NCBI RefSeq assembly: GCF_000472525.1
Contig: NZ_AWZT01000002.1
Location: forward strand, 251,626-315,625
Direction: 5' to 3'
From: Paraburkholderia dilworthii
GTDB taxonomy: Bacteria > Pseudomonadota > Gammaproteobacteria > Burkholderiales > Burkholderiaceae
Length of the DNA stretch: 64,000 nt
A program made the translations under genes and the position numbers. Below the pieces are notes generated by a model. That model had not been told where the DNA came from. It ran no database searches and worked only from the letters and a program-made list of their open reading frames with translations. Of this stretch, positions 8,017 through 17,065 are shown one piece after another. Positions within the stretch are counted from its first letter, which is position 1, and the number at the start of each line of letters is the position of its first letter.

Positions 8017-8304
8017 CGCAAGCCACATGAATATTATTTTGCGCAGCCCGAATTAGCCGCGAAGGGACCTCCGGTTGATGGAGATTCTCACCGCGTGGCG
8101 AATGTCCCAAACTGGCCCGGCTACTGCCGGATGCGATCGGCCGGATGCCGATAGCATCGGTGGCCGAGACACGCTGGTACCGCCGACGCGACGTGCGACG
8201 TTGCACCGCGCATCGCCGATACATTGCCCCAGCGGCGCTGGATGAAAACTAGCGCGGCTGTGGGCAGGGGCCACGCCCCTCGCCGATCGATCACCGCTTA
8301 TTGC

Positions 8305-8625
8305 CTAGTTCCGACGCTCGTCGCGTGCTTGCAGATACCCCTGCAAAAGTCCCGAGATATTCCGTGCGCCGACCGGATTGGAGCTGTGAACGACGAAGTC
8401 GAAGTCGGGAGGAATGTATCGTCCGCCGGCATCGAGGTCGAACTCGACCAAAGCCTTCACGACGGTCATGGCTGTATCGTGTCCACCGAGGTCATGGTCG
8501 AAGGATATCTCGCGAGGACAACCCCTCTCGGCAATGATGCTCAACGCTTTGTCTGAGCTTCTGGCGACGACCCACGAGTCGTCCGGGGCTTGCCTGAGAT
8601 CGTCGATGAAAAGTCGATAAGTCAC
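8305..8625 (-). CDS. cREC (cyclic-phosphate processing receiver-like) domain protein
   Basis: This 106-residue protein has the family pattern throughout: LFIDDLR near the N-terminus, ISFDHDLGG with DTA in the middle, and VHSSNPVG followed by NISGLLQGYL. The fold is receiver-like, but the conserved acidic and His residues suggest catalysis on cyclic phosphates or nucleotide derivatives rather than phospho-relay. The family has been predicted from comparative genomics to work in nucleotide processing and conflict systems. It sits 23 bp downstream of the PD-(D/E)XK gene on the same strand, so the two are probably co-transcribed. Confidence 0.8.
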   Translation of the reverse strand: MTYRLFIDDLRQAPDDSWVVARSSDKALSIIAERGCPREISFDHDLGGHDTAMTVVKALVEFDLDAGGRYIPPDFDFVVHSSNPVGARNISGLLQGYLQARDERRN

Positions 8626-8648
8626 GTCACGGACATTTCGTCATGGTG

Positions 8649-9698
8649 TTAGACCGGCGCAGCAAGCGAGGCGTGCGTCGGCGGAACGAGGAAATCGTTC
8701 AGCGCTGAAACCAGTGCATCGGCTTCGGACCGGGACAAGTACGGCACCTTGATCGTGCGCGCCCAGTAGAAGCTCTTGCCCGTGTATTCTGACACTTTCC
8801 TGAACGGCATCCCGCGCGGCGACCCACTTCGCTGCGGAACAGGCGTCAGAAATTCGACGTCACGGTAGAGGCCATCCTTGTCGTCGAGCAGCTTGACAGA
8901 CGTGTTCCTGACTTTGCCGGCAGCGACGACGCCCGTCCACTTGTGCGACAAAAAAACGATGTCGCCGGGACTCAGATAATGAACGAATCGCTTCGCGTCG
9001 CCGTAGGCAGCCACACGATTCATCTCGAGCATATCCCAGATCGCGTCTTCGTCGTAACTCCGGTTCGTATCGAACAGCACGCCCTTCAGATCGTGCGGAT
9101 TCTTGTGCACGTCATAGGGCGGCGCGAAGAACTCGAAGTATCGTTCGTTCGCGATTTCGTAAATTCGATACGGAAGAAAGTCGATCGCGATGCCCTGACG
9201 CTTCCAGTAATCCACGGCACTGATCAGACTTTCATCGGCGGCGCTGCCGATGATCGAAACGCGTTGCCTGCGGTTAAACTCCTTCGGCTCAAGCACGTGT
9301 TCCAAATCGAACGCTTCCTTGTGGGCCGCCTGAAGATCGGCACCGGAACCCTTGTATTGCTGATACTTGCGCCGCAGATCAGCGAACGACCAGCCCGCCG
9401 CGTCTTGCACGTATCTTAGCGCCTGATGAACGGCGTCATTTCCCGCCGAGCCGCGCTTTAGTTCGAAGATTGTGAGATCGCCGCACTCATTGAGCGCGTA
9501 AATATCGGCTTCGGCCTGATACTGCCGCTCCTGAAAGACCGGCATGAGCCGCGCGTCCTCGAACAGAACGCCGAAGAGACTGGCAGCGATCAATTCCTCC
9601 AATTCTTTCTCCCGCTTTCCGAATGAAGCGAAATCCTTATAGGCGACGGGTTCGAGCTCGTCGATTTTTGCATTATTTGATTTCAGCTTGAAGAGCAT
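8649..9698 (-). CDS. PD-(D/E)XK nuclease with EVE-like C-terminal domain
   Basis: This 349-residue protein has a nuclease core: AEADIYALN with Asp65, then LTIFELKRG with Glu79 and Lys81, the D-Xn-ExK signature of Mrr/NucS/DUF91-like nucleases. Residues about 240-330 begin GDIVFLSHKWTGVVAAGKV and resemble EVE/PUA-type domains that read modified bases. I start at 9698 (MLFKLKS), because residues before it lack conserved character; the ribosome site is weak. It is followed by the cREC gene. A modified-DNA restriction role is plausible but inferred. Confidence 0.7.
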   Translation of the reverse strand: MLFKLKSNNAKIDELEPVAYKDFASFGKREKELEELIAASLFGVLFEDARLMPVFQERQYQAEADIYALNECGDLTIFELKRGSAGNDAVHQALRYVQDAAGWSFADLRRKYQQYKGSGADLQAAHKEAFDLEHVLEPKEFNRRQRVSIIGSAADESLISAVDYWKRQGIAIDFLPYRIYEIANERYFEFFAPPYDVHKNPHDLKGVLFDTNRSYDEDAIWDMLEMNRVAAYGDAKRFVHYLSPGDIVFLSHKWTGVVAAGKVRNTSVKLLDDKDGLYRDVEFLTPVPQRSGSPRGMPFRKVSEYTGKSFYWARTIKVPYLSRSEADALVSALNDFLVPPTHASLAAPV

Positions 9699-9954
9699 GG
9701 TGAAACCCCGATGGTCCCGCGGCATTTCATGGGTCACCCATGACCCGCGTCCGCGAAAAAGCTGAAGCTTAACAAATGACCCGCGCAATTGCGCGCGCTT
9801 TCCAGGCAGACCGCATAGCGAAATCGTGCCTCGTCGGCCCGCAGGAGGAAGAAAAATGACGAAGCATGGCGCGCGGAAGCCGTCGAAGGAGCTCGGCGTC
9901 TCAGCGAGGCCCCTCCGGCACAGGAAGCACTACGTCACTGGCTGGAGTGGCGTG

Positions 9955-11192
9955 TCAGTGTTCGAGCGCGTAGATGGTGTTTTGGAGGCGGCCTAGTAAG
10001 TCATCGTAAGTGATGATGTCCATCATGTTTGCGTATTTGCGCTTGATGATTTCAAAATCGAGTTGCTGACTATCAGTCATCTTATTACCGCCAAGCTGGC
10101 CGCGGCCGACGATAATGATTGCCTTCGGATTGGATATCCGGATATCCAATCCAGGAGGAAGTTCGGAGGCGTAGGCCTTCGTGAGGGCGCGCTCTCCGTC
10201 GACACCCCATTTCGATAAGTGGAAGAGATACTTCTCTGCCTGCATGACGCTACCGGTCAACTCGGCAGTCGGAATGTTGTTGCCTCGGTACAGTCCTTGG
10301 CGAAGAATTTTGTCTTCGAAGGGTTTTTTGAGTTCAATGACGTCGAGGTTCCCGCTCGCGTCCACTAGGCCGATGTCGATATACCGCTTGGACGTTTTAC
10401 CAGGCTTACTGTAGTAGTCGTTAATTGTGATGTTTTGAAGCACCCTGATGTACTTTGGAAACAGCAGTAGAAGGAATGAAACCATCCGCTGTTGCCATTC
10501 TTTCTCGGACAGGTTCTTGCCGGTCAGCAGACTTTGTTGAATTTCGTCGTGGATAAGGCGGTACTTGAGGACCTCCTGTTCCTTTAACGCTTTGAGTTCC
10601 GACGGATTTTGAGCAGAAAAGGTTCCGTTCAGCGCTGACCGTTATCGAGGTACGACTCATAAAACCCCCGTGCATCCTTCAGGCCATCCACATACTGCGA
10701 GAGGATGGTGTGAACGCGTGCAGCAGCGTAGCGATTAAGCTCATATGTGGTAGGGAATCTCCTGAGCAACTCCTGATAGACGGGCAGTGGAATGTTCCCG
10801 GCACGGCCGCCCCCGATAACAATAGGCTCGTCATTATCGAGAAGATCGGAGAGTCGCTTCATAATTGAGACATTGCGTTCCGCGACAAAGACCGAACGCT
10901 TGAGCCGAAGCTCGCGGCTTACGAGGACATCTCGCTCGATAGAAAGGACACGGCCGGGGATTCGCAAGTACTCGTCTTCAAACGTGCCAAAGCGAAATGT
11001 ATAGACGTACTCATCAAAGTCCGTTTTGTTGGTGGGCGGATTCTTGAGGTCCGCTTTTCGAAAGGAGAATACGCGAGATACCTCCGTGGACTTCCCACTC
11101 TTCATTTCCTCCCAGACCCACTGATGTTGATTGCCAAGCTCCGGCTGGTAGTCAAAATCGACGCCGGCCTTCGTGGTACGGAAATTCAACAT
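9955..11192 (-). pseudogene. sduA: Shedu antiphage protein SduA (DUF4263), split by a frameshift
   Basis: Two consecutive frames together make a full-length SduA. The first (10629-11192, 187 residues) has FRFGTFEDEYLRIPGRVLSIERD, VFVAERNVSI and RFPTTYELNRYAAARVHTILSQYVDG. The second runs in another frame from about 10640 to 9955, with LLLFPKYIRVLQN, DVIELKKPFE (nuclease ExK), MQAEKYLFHLSKWGV, NPKAIIIVGR and FEIIKRKYANMMDIITYDDLL. The shift lies between a TAA in the downstream frame and the TGA at 10629-10631, an overlap of under 15 bases with no slippery heptamer. GAGGG precedes the ATG at 11192. It is probably an inactivated allele. A sequencing error or two-polypeptide expression cannot be excluded. 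Confidence 0.85.
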
Positions 11193-11685
11193 GTTTTCCC
11201 TCAGTGCGAGATGATTTCGCGTCTAGTTGTGGCGTACCAAAGACTCTGGTTCAAAGTACCCATCTGAACGAGTGCGCCAACAATAGAACCGCCAAGCCTC
11301 CACAGAACCCGCGTCGCTCGGCACGCCGCCAGCGAAGGCTCCGGCCGCGCCCGGCGCCCGGCCCCCGCCCCGAAGTGGTCCTTCGACCAGTTCCAGAGCG
11401 AACCTTCAACTTGGCGGTTTATCCGTTGAACTCGTGGTATCAAAAGAGATTTCGACCGATAAAATCAAACGCTTCTGGCGATGAGGGTTCATAGCCTGCC
11501 TCAATGTAGAACGTCGCGCTGTCAGAAAAATGAAGACAAAGGACGTAAGCGTCTCTCCGTGTCACGGCGACCAGGCGCTGACCGATCAAATCTACTAGCC
11601 TGTCACGGAATCCTGTTGCCCCCTACCAAGTGAGACTCTCGCCATGCGCAACTTCGACCCGGTTATATACGGTGAGATGTTCGCA
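11193..11685. other. No gene seen between the Shedu and two-partner-secretion loci
   Basis: Short frames only, none with a recognisable domain. The stretch near 11330-11370 is very C/G-rich. No clear terminator or repeat was found. Confidence 0.4.
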
Positions 11686-12567
11686 CTATCGCTCAATGCG
11701 CGCATCTTTTAGCAATCCGGCTACCAGCCTCGCAGCCGCTTTTTCCAGTGCTACCGTTTGCAACTGCTGCCGAATCGCCCCTTTTGCCTGGTCGAAAGTA
11801 GGGACCTCGGTTGGCCGGCGCGCATCCAGCTTCACAAGCACACGCGCATTGTCGACGACGACCGGCGCAGGCGTCACTCCGCCCGGCGGCAATTGCGTCA
11901 GTGCCTGCGCTATCGGCAACGGCACACCCTGAGTATGTCCGTCGGCAACGGGCGTTCTGAAGCTGACCCAAGGCAACTCGCCTCCGACTGACTTGCTCGG
12001 CGCAATGCTGTACTCGCGGGCGAGCTGGTCGAATGCCACGCCGGATTTCAGCTTTCCAAGGACGAGAGCGGCCGTTGCGTCATCCGCAACCGAAATGATT
12101 CGGGGCTTGTATTCATCCTTGCCGAGCGACGCGACGATCTGATCGTACTGAGCCTTTACCTGCGCATCCGTGACCGGTTCCGGGTGTACGTTTTCTTTCA
12201 GGAAGAGCGCCGTTTCGGCGTTTGCCTTCGCCGCGTTCATCGCCTGCGTCACCTCGGGCTTCGTCCCATAGTGTCGTTTCTCAGCTTCCTGCCGGAACAA
12301 CTCTAGTGCGACCAACTGCGATGTCAACGTCTTGCGCAGTTGCGGCGTGTCAGCCTGGCGCGACTGAAGCACGGCTTCGTCCAGCTTCGCCTGCGGGATC
12401 GCGACACTATTGACGATCGCCACTGTTCCGACAGGCATCGTCGCCGGGCCTGCGGTCGTCTGCGCATCTGCCATCGTTTGAGCCGAGATGGCTGCCGACG
12501 CCACCAGACAGGACGCGAGCATTGCATGCACCACCGTCCGGAGCGTGAAAGAGGAAGTTCGTTTCAT
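11686..12567 (-). CDS. Periplasmic parvulin-type peptidyl-prolyl isomerase
   Basis: This 293-residue protein has an N-terminal signal sequence (hydrophobic VVHAMLASCLVASAAISAQ), a SurA-like N-terminal helical region, and a PpiC/rotamase core. The core includes KPRIISVADDATAALVLGKLKSGVAFDQLAREYS, SVGGELPWV, LPPGGVTPAPVVV and VLVKLDARRP. The ATG at 12567 overlaps the end region of the TpsB gene (stop at 12570-12572), so the genes are coupled. A dedicated periplasmic foldase beside a TpsB suggests it keeps the large exoproteins, or TpsB itself, competent during transit. Confidence 0.85.
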   Translation of the reverse strand: MKRTSSFTLRTVVHAMLASCLVASAAISAQTMADAQTTAGPATMPVGTVAIVNSVAIPQAKLDEAVLQSRQADTPQLRKTLTSQLVALELFRQEAEKRHYGTKPEVTQAMNAAKANAETALFLKENVHPEPVTDAQVKAQYDQIVASLGKDEYKPRIISVADDATAALVLGKLKSGVAFDQLAREYSIAPSKSVGGELPWVSFRTPVADGHTQGVPLPIAQALTQLPPGGVTPAPVVVDNARVLVKLDARRPTEVPTFDQAKGAIRQQLQTVALEKAAARLVAGLLKDARIER

Positions 12568-12569
12568 GC

Positions 12570-14381
12570 CTAGTAATTCCAGTTGAGTGTCGCAAGGACA
12601 AGTGTCGCCTTGGGGCCAAGTGCAGCCGGCTGCGTGAGCGCCCGCCCGACCAGCGCCTCCGCAGAAAGCATCTGCCGATGCCATAACCACTGCCCGCGCA
12701 GCCCTGCCCCCGCACCGGCGAGTGTCGGGAATCCCGGCAACGCAATGAGGCTCGCTTTTCCCGCGTCGATAAAAATGTACGGTTCGATTCGACCGTCGCG
12801 CCATGCGGGCGTATTCACCCACGCGACCTCGTTGCGCGAGTACATGCCCCGGTCGCCCGATATCTCACCCGAGCGGAAACCGCGAACCGTATCCATACCA
12901 CCGAGATACAACTGCTCGGAACCATAGAGCGCGACGTTCGTGAACTGACCACTCAAGGTGCCGCGATAGACCAGTGCCGCCCGGCCTAACTTGGGAAGAG
13001 GAACAGTGAACGATGCGGTCGCATCCAGCTTGGTGAACTGGCTATGGGCGTCGTCACGGCCTATCCCATGTGCGTCGTGATCCGCTTCTAACCACGGCAG
13101 CCCTTCTGAGACACCAGCATCGAGCGTGACATTGCCAGGGGCATCGTTCAGCACGAATTTACGCAACCAGTTGCCGCCAATACGAAGTACCGCAATGTGC
13201 TGCGGATTCAATTCGATGTCGTTGATTTCGCGGTCGGTACGTCGCCATGACAATGTGGCGTCGAGATTCGCAATGCCGGCCTGCGTGCGATCCAGCGTAT
13301 AGTTCCAGCCGAGAATATGGCTCAGCGTTCGTCCGTACATTAGCGCGCTCGTGCCGACTAGCTGCTGATATTCGGAATCCGAGAAGGTATAGCTGAATGT
13401 GTGACGGCCATACGGCATCGCAAACGAACCGACGAACGCATTGCTGTCCTCGCTGTCGAGGAAATTCAGACTGATCGACTCCTGCAAGCCGATCAGGTTG
13501 TCCGCTTCCACGCCCGCCCGGTAGCGGGTTATCCCAGTTGCAGCACTGCCATAATTGTCGACACCCAACGTGTAGTAAAGGCGGTCCCCGGGCCGGTTGT
13601 TGATCGCGACAATGGAATCCCCCGGCGATTGTCCCGGCAGAATCTGGATTTCAGCCTGATTGCGCCGCAGCCGGTTGATCTGGGATACCCCCTGATCGAT
13701 GTCTCCAAGGTTGAGCGCGTCACCAGGCGCCGCCGGGAATGCCCACTCCGATCCAGCGTCCGTCAGGAGTCCGCCACCGGCCGACTGTTCGTCCTTTTTG
13801 AGCCGCTGGCCTAACGGCTTGCCGTTCAACGTATAGCCCGCGATGCGGCCTACCTGAACTCTAATGTTCAATATGCCCGACTCGAGATTCTGCGGGCCGA
13901 GGAACGCACGCGTCGTGATATAGCCGAACGATACGAACGCATCAGTCAATCGTTTAAGCAGTACATTCAGACGATGCGAACCGAGCGCGTGACCGACGAA
14001 CGGTGTCACGATTGCGTCGATACGCTTTTGCGCGAGCACCGTATTGCCGTCCACCGTGATGCGGTTGATCGCAAAGGCGGGTCCCGTCTCGACGATCTGA
14101 TCGACTGGTGTGTCGGGAGGAACGTCGAGCGAACCCTGCGAAGTCGGCTCCGGCAGCGCAATCGATGCGGGCGGCTGATTCAATTGCCGCTGCGTCGCCT
14201 GCTCACGCTGTTGATCGATGATTAACTGTGCGGGGTCCTGAATCGGACGTGCTAACGGCAGAGGTTGAGCGGGCGGCGGTGGCGTCTGCGCGTGGACGGC
14301 GACGCTATGCACGAAGACGAGTGCAACTGCGTACACTATTCCCGCGCACTTCAGGCGCGGTCTGGTCGATACGGACTGCAT
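12570..14381 (-). CDS. TpsB-family outer-membrane transporter (ShlB/FhaC/CdiB-like)
   Basis: This 603-residue protein has a signal peptide and a proline/glutamine-rich N-terminal helix region. Two POTRA domains follow (from about 105, FAINRITVDGNTVL), then a 16-strand barrel with the lid-lock motif VRGFRSGEISGDRG and the terminal strand ATLNWNY. It exports TpsA exoproteins across the outer membrane. The ATG at 14381 overlaps the stop of the upstream TpsA gene (TGATG); a second ATG at 14396 is also possible. It is the only TpsB in the locus, so it presumably serves both the short TpsA and the large CdiA-like protein. Confidence 0.92.
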   Translation of the reverse strand: MQSVSTRPRLKCAGIVYAVALVFVHSVAVHAQTPPPPAQPLPLARPIQDPAQLIIDQQREQATQRQLNQPPASIALPEPTSQGSLDVPPDTPVDQIVETGPAFAINRITVDGNTVLAQKRIDAIVTPFVGHALGSHRLNVLLKRLTDAFVSFGYITTRAFLGPQNLESGILNIRVQVGRIAGYTLNGKPLGQRLKKDEQSAGGGLLTDAGSEWAFPAAPGDALNLGDIDQGVSQINRLRRNQAEIQILPGQSPGDSIVAINNRPGDRLYYTLGVDNYGSAATGITRYRAGVEADNLIGLQESISLNFLDSEDSNAFVGSFAMPYGRHTFSYTFSDSEYQQLVGTSALMYGRTLSHILGWNYTLDRTQAGIANLDATLSWRRTDREINDIELNPQHIAVLRIGGNWLRKFVLNDAPGNVTLDAGVSEGLPWLEADHDAHGIGRDDAHSQFTKLDATASFTVPLPKLGRAALVYRGTLSGQFTNVALYGSEQLYLGGMDTVRGFRSGEISGDRGMYSRNEVAWVNTPAWRDGRIEPYIFIDAGKASLIALPGFPTLAGAGAGLRGQWLWHRQMLSAEALVGRALTQPAALGPKATLVLATLNWNY

Positions 14382-16459
14382 CAATGCCACCACCACGTCG
14401 TCATGCCGAGATGCTGGCCGATCTGAACAGGTGTCGTCGCGGGCGCGCGGACTGTCGTTATGCCACCGCTTGCCGAGACACCGTTACTACCGGTGATGTA
14501 GCCGCCATCGATAACGGCGCTGCCGACTAACGAAACCGAGCCGTTGGCCGTGAAGCCCCCACCAACATCGCTCGCAATAATCTGCGCCCACGTACTGCCG
14601 AAGAATGCCTTGAAGCCGCGGTCCTGATTGATCGCCGAGTAACCTGTTACGCCTTGTGCGTATGTCACCGGCGCCGTCACGTTAAGATTGCCGCCTGCAA
14701 AAACATTCCCCCCGATGTTGCGCGCGACGGTCCCCGCGGAAATTGCAATATCCGCACCGGACTGGATCGTGCCGCCATTGGGCATCACATTACTCGATGC
14801 GCTCGCATGACAGAATATCCAGCAACTGCGCGAATAACTGGCCTGGCCCGAGAACACCGCAGCGTTGGTAAAGGCCTGCTGCGCGGTTATCGATATGTTT
14901 CCCTTATTCGATTGGATCAAGCCACCGGAGTTGGTGACGTTTCTTCCCGAGACCGTCACCGAGCCATCAGTCGATGCGATATAGGCTAGTTGGCCTGGTT
15001 GCGTAACGGTGCCGTAATCGACGTCGAAGCCGCTGGTGTCGTGCGTGAAGAAAACAAAACTACCGCCCGTACGCGAGTACGCGACCGGCTTACCGCTGTT
15101 CGTGCCGTCGGTGTGATCGATGATGTTCGAAACGTCGCCTTGCGCGGTCACGCTCGTTTTGTCGTTCGCGAGGATGCGGGCGTTCTCGTTGGTGATGTTG
15201 CCTTGCGCGCTTAGCGACGTTTGTCCATTCGCCGCGAAGACGACGCCCAGATTCGCTGCGCTCGAACGATTCAGGATGTTGCCTGTAGCACTCAAGGTCA
15301 CATCACCGCCGACCGCTGCGCCGCTCGCGTTGATTGCGCCGGCCTGGATCAGGCTGCCCGTATTAGAGATGTCGCCGGTACTGGTCAGCTTGATCGCTCC
15401 GTTTTGCGCACTGAGCGTTGAGCCGCCTGTGGCATCGTCGACTAATGTGATGCCGTTCGCGCTGAGCGTCGCGCCATTTGCGGCGGACATCTGCGCGCCC
15501 TGCAACGAGAAGGCACCGGGCGTGGTGATCTGAATGTTGTTTTCGGCCTTGATCGATCCGTCGATTACGCCGATGTCGCCGAGCGACGATACGATGACGT
15601 CACCCGCGCTTGCGTAGATCGCGCCGAGACTGCGAACGCCCGCGCCTTTGTCCGTGACGATGAGTTGGACACGGCCACCGGTCAGTCCGCCGAGTGCGGT
15701 GATATCGACGGCCAATGCTGAGTTCGTCGTGCCGGGTGACGTCGTGCTGACGAGCCAGTCGTGGTTGTTGTCGCTGGGGGATAGGCTCGTGTCGTAGGTA
15801 TTCGTGCTATCGCCGACGATCGCTCGCACGCCACCTGTGGAGGTCGTGAATTCGTTCTTCACTGGACCATTCACCGAGAGCTGTTTGGCGATCAAGTCGA
15901 GATTGACGAGTGTGCCGCTCAGGCCGCCGGGGCCGATGGTGATTGCGCCACGGTTAGTGGTCAGCACAACGTTGCGTTGTGTCACGCCGGGAGCCGGCAC
16001 GAGATCGTCGAAACTCACCTGGCCAGTCGAGAGCACGACGTGGCCCGCGTTGACGAAGCTGCCGCCGTCGATCGTGATGCCGTTCGGATTCGCGAGGATC
16101 ACATTGGCGCGAGGACCCAGCACGTTGATGTCGCCCTGGATCAGCGAGGGGTTCGTGCTGGTCACCTGATTAACAATCGTGCGTGCGTTGATGCCGACGT
16201 TGTTCAGATCGGCACCGGCCTTCGATACGTTGAATGAGGTGTAGGTGTTGTTCGAGACTCCGCCGATTGTGGGGGCGAGGTTGACGGTCTGCCGGCCGGC
16301 AGGTGACGTGATGACGGCCGTGGCTGTGCCGCCGTCGGGGATGATGCTGGCGGCATGAGCTGTAAACGCTGCGACCGCGAAGGTTGCGTCTGCGGCAATA
16401 ACGAACAATAAGCGGGATAGGCGCGATAAACGCTTCTTCCCTTGGGTGTTGGTATTCAA
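14381..16459 (-). CDS. Short TpsA-family exoprotein (hemagglutination-activity domain)
   Basis: This 692-residue protein starts at TTG with GGGGAAG upstream. A signal peptide ends near TAHA. The TPS domain includes INARTIVNQVTS, GDINVLGPRANVILANPNGI and FVNAGHVVLSTG, the NPNGI recognition motif for TpsB. Beta-helix repeats follow, and the protein ends abruptly in TTWWWH without a toxin or anchoring domain. Cys546 and Cys550 (CWIFC) are unusual for a TpsA. It is far shorter than typical CdiA or FHA. It may be an accessory adhesin, or the N-terminal relic of a second CDI protein. Confidence 0.88.
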   Translation of the reverse strand: MNTNTQGKKRLSRLSRLLFVIAADATFAVAAFTAHAASIIPDGGTATAVITSPAGRQTVNLAPTIGGVSNNTYTSFNVSKAGADLNNVGINARTIVNQVTSTNPSLIQGDINVLGPRANVILANPNGITIDGGSFVNAGHVVLSTGQVSFDDLVPAPGVTQRNVVLTTNRGAITIGPGGLSGTLVNLDLIAKQLSVNGPVKNEFTTSTGGVRAIVGDSTNTYDTSLSPSDNNHDWLVSTTSPGTTNSALAVDITALGGLTGGRVQLIVTDKGAGVRSLGAIYASAGDVIVSSLGDIGVIDGSIKAENNIQITTPGAFSLQGAQMSAANGATLSANGITLVDDATGGSTLSAQNGAIKLTSTGDISNTGSLIQAGAINASGAAVGGDVTLSATGNILNRSSAANLGVVFAANGQTSLSAQGNITNENARILANDKTSVTAQGDVSNIIDHTDGTNSGKPVAYSRTGGSFVFFTHDTSGFDVDYGTVTQPGQLAYIASTDGSVTVSGRNVTNSGGLIQSNKGNISITAQQAFTNAAVFSGQASYSRSCWIFCHASASSNVMPNGGTIQSGADIAISAGTVARNIGGNVFAGGNLNVTAPVTYAQGVTGYSAINQDRGFKAFFGSTWAQIIASDVGGGFTANGSVSLVGSAVIDGGYITGSNGVSASGGITTVRAPATTPVQIGQHLGMTTWWWH

Positions 16460-16641
16460 GTGCTTCCCCGAGCCTTAGCTTTTTATGTCTGCTGGCCGCT
16501 GTTGGCTGCATTTTTCCTGGTTCACAGCGCCGCGTCACGCTCAGACGCCATAAAGCACAAACCTGGCACGTGGGCGGCTCTCGTCGTCGCTCGCTGCCCG
16601 GTCAATTTCCGGCGCAAGCCTATCCTGCGGCGGTTGTAACG

Positions 16642-17058
16642 CTAAGTTCTCAACGGCGATTTGAGTAGCACTCGATCATAGTGCTCTTTTTGCCGTTTCT
16701 CCCAATCCTTATTCAGCGTTCCCAATATCGAAAGCGCCTTGTCGAACGCCACGCGCCGCGGATCAACGTCACGTTGCGCCTGTTGCCTTTCGAACTCAAA
16801 AGCCATTGCAGATGCCACGCTTCGAAATATTTCGAACAAGAGATCATCGCGAGACTTTACTGTCGTCCTGTACTGTTCGACGCCTCTCTCAACGACAATT
16901 AGGTGATACCCGTGAGCATCAATTTCGACATATGGTCGCCCCATGTCTTCCGATGACCCGTAAGTCGGCAGTAAACATGAGGGAGCCGATATGCGGGTCG
17001 CCATTCCGTCGACCATCGTTTTAATCTGGTCAAATTCGACCTGGACGTGATTGCGCAT
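16642..17058 (-). CDS. Imm63-like immunity protein
   Basis: This 138-residue cytosolic protein resembles the Imm63 immunity family: PYVEIDAHGYHLIVVERGVEQYRTT, LLFEIFRSVASAMAFEFE, RRVAFDKALSILGTLN and W-K-Q-E near the C-terminus. It starts 7 bp after the stop of the CdiA-like gene, the usual position of a CDI immunity gene. It presumably binds and neutralises the TNT-type toxin tip in the producer and its kin. The family call is from remembered sequence pattern, and pairing with TNT is inferred from position. Confidence 0.8.
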   Translation of the reverse strand: MRNHVQVEFDQIKTMVDGMATRISAPSCLLPTYGSSEDMGRPYVEIDAHGYHLIVVERGVEQYRTTVKSRDDLLFEIFRSVASAMAFEFERQQAQRDVDPRRVAFDKALSILGTLNKDWEKRQKEHYDRVLLKSPLRT

Positions 17059-17065
17059 AGATGCT

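Noticed and set aside
10629..10660. Programmed ribosomal frameshift in SduA
   Set aside because: No slippery heptamer lies in the short overlap between frames, and the TGA precedes the only T-run, so mutation or error is more likely.
10421..10675. 84-codon frame overlapping the Shedu break
   Set aside because: It is the third frame across the frameshift; no SduA sequence is encoded in it.
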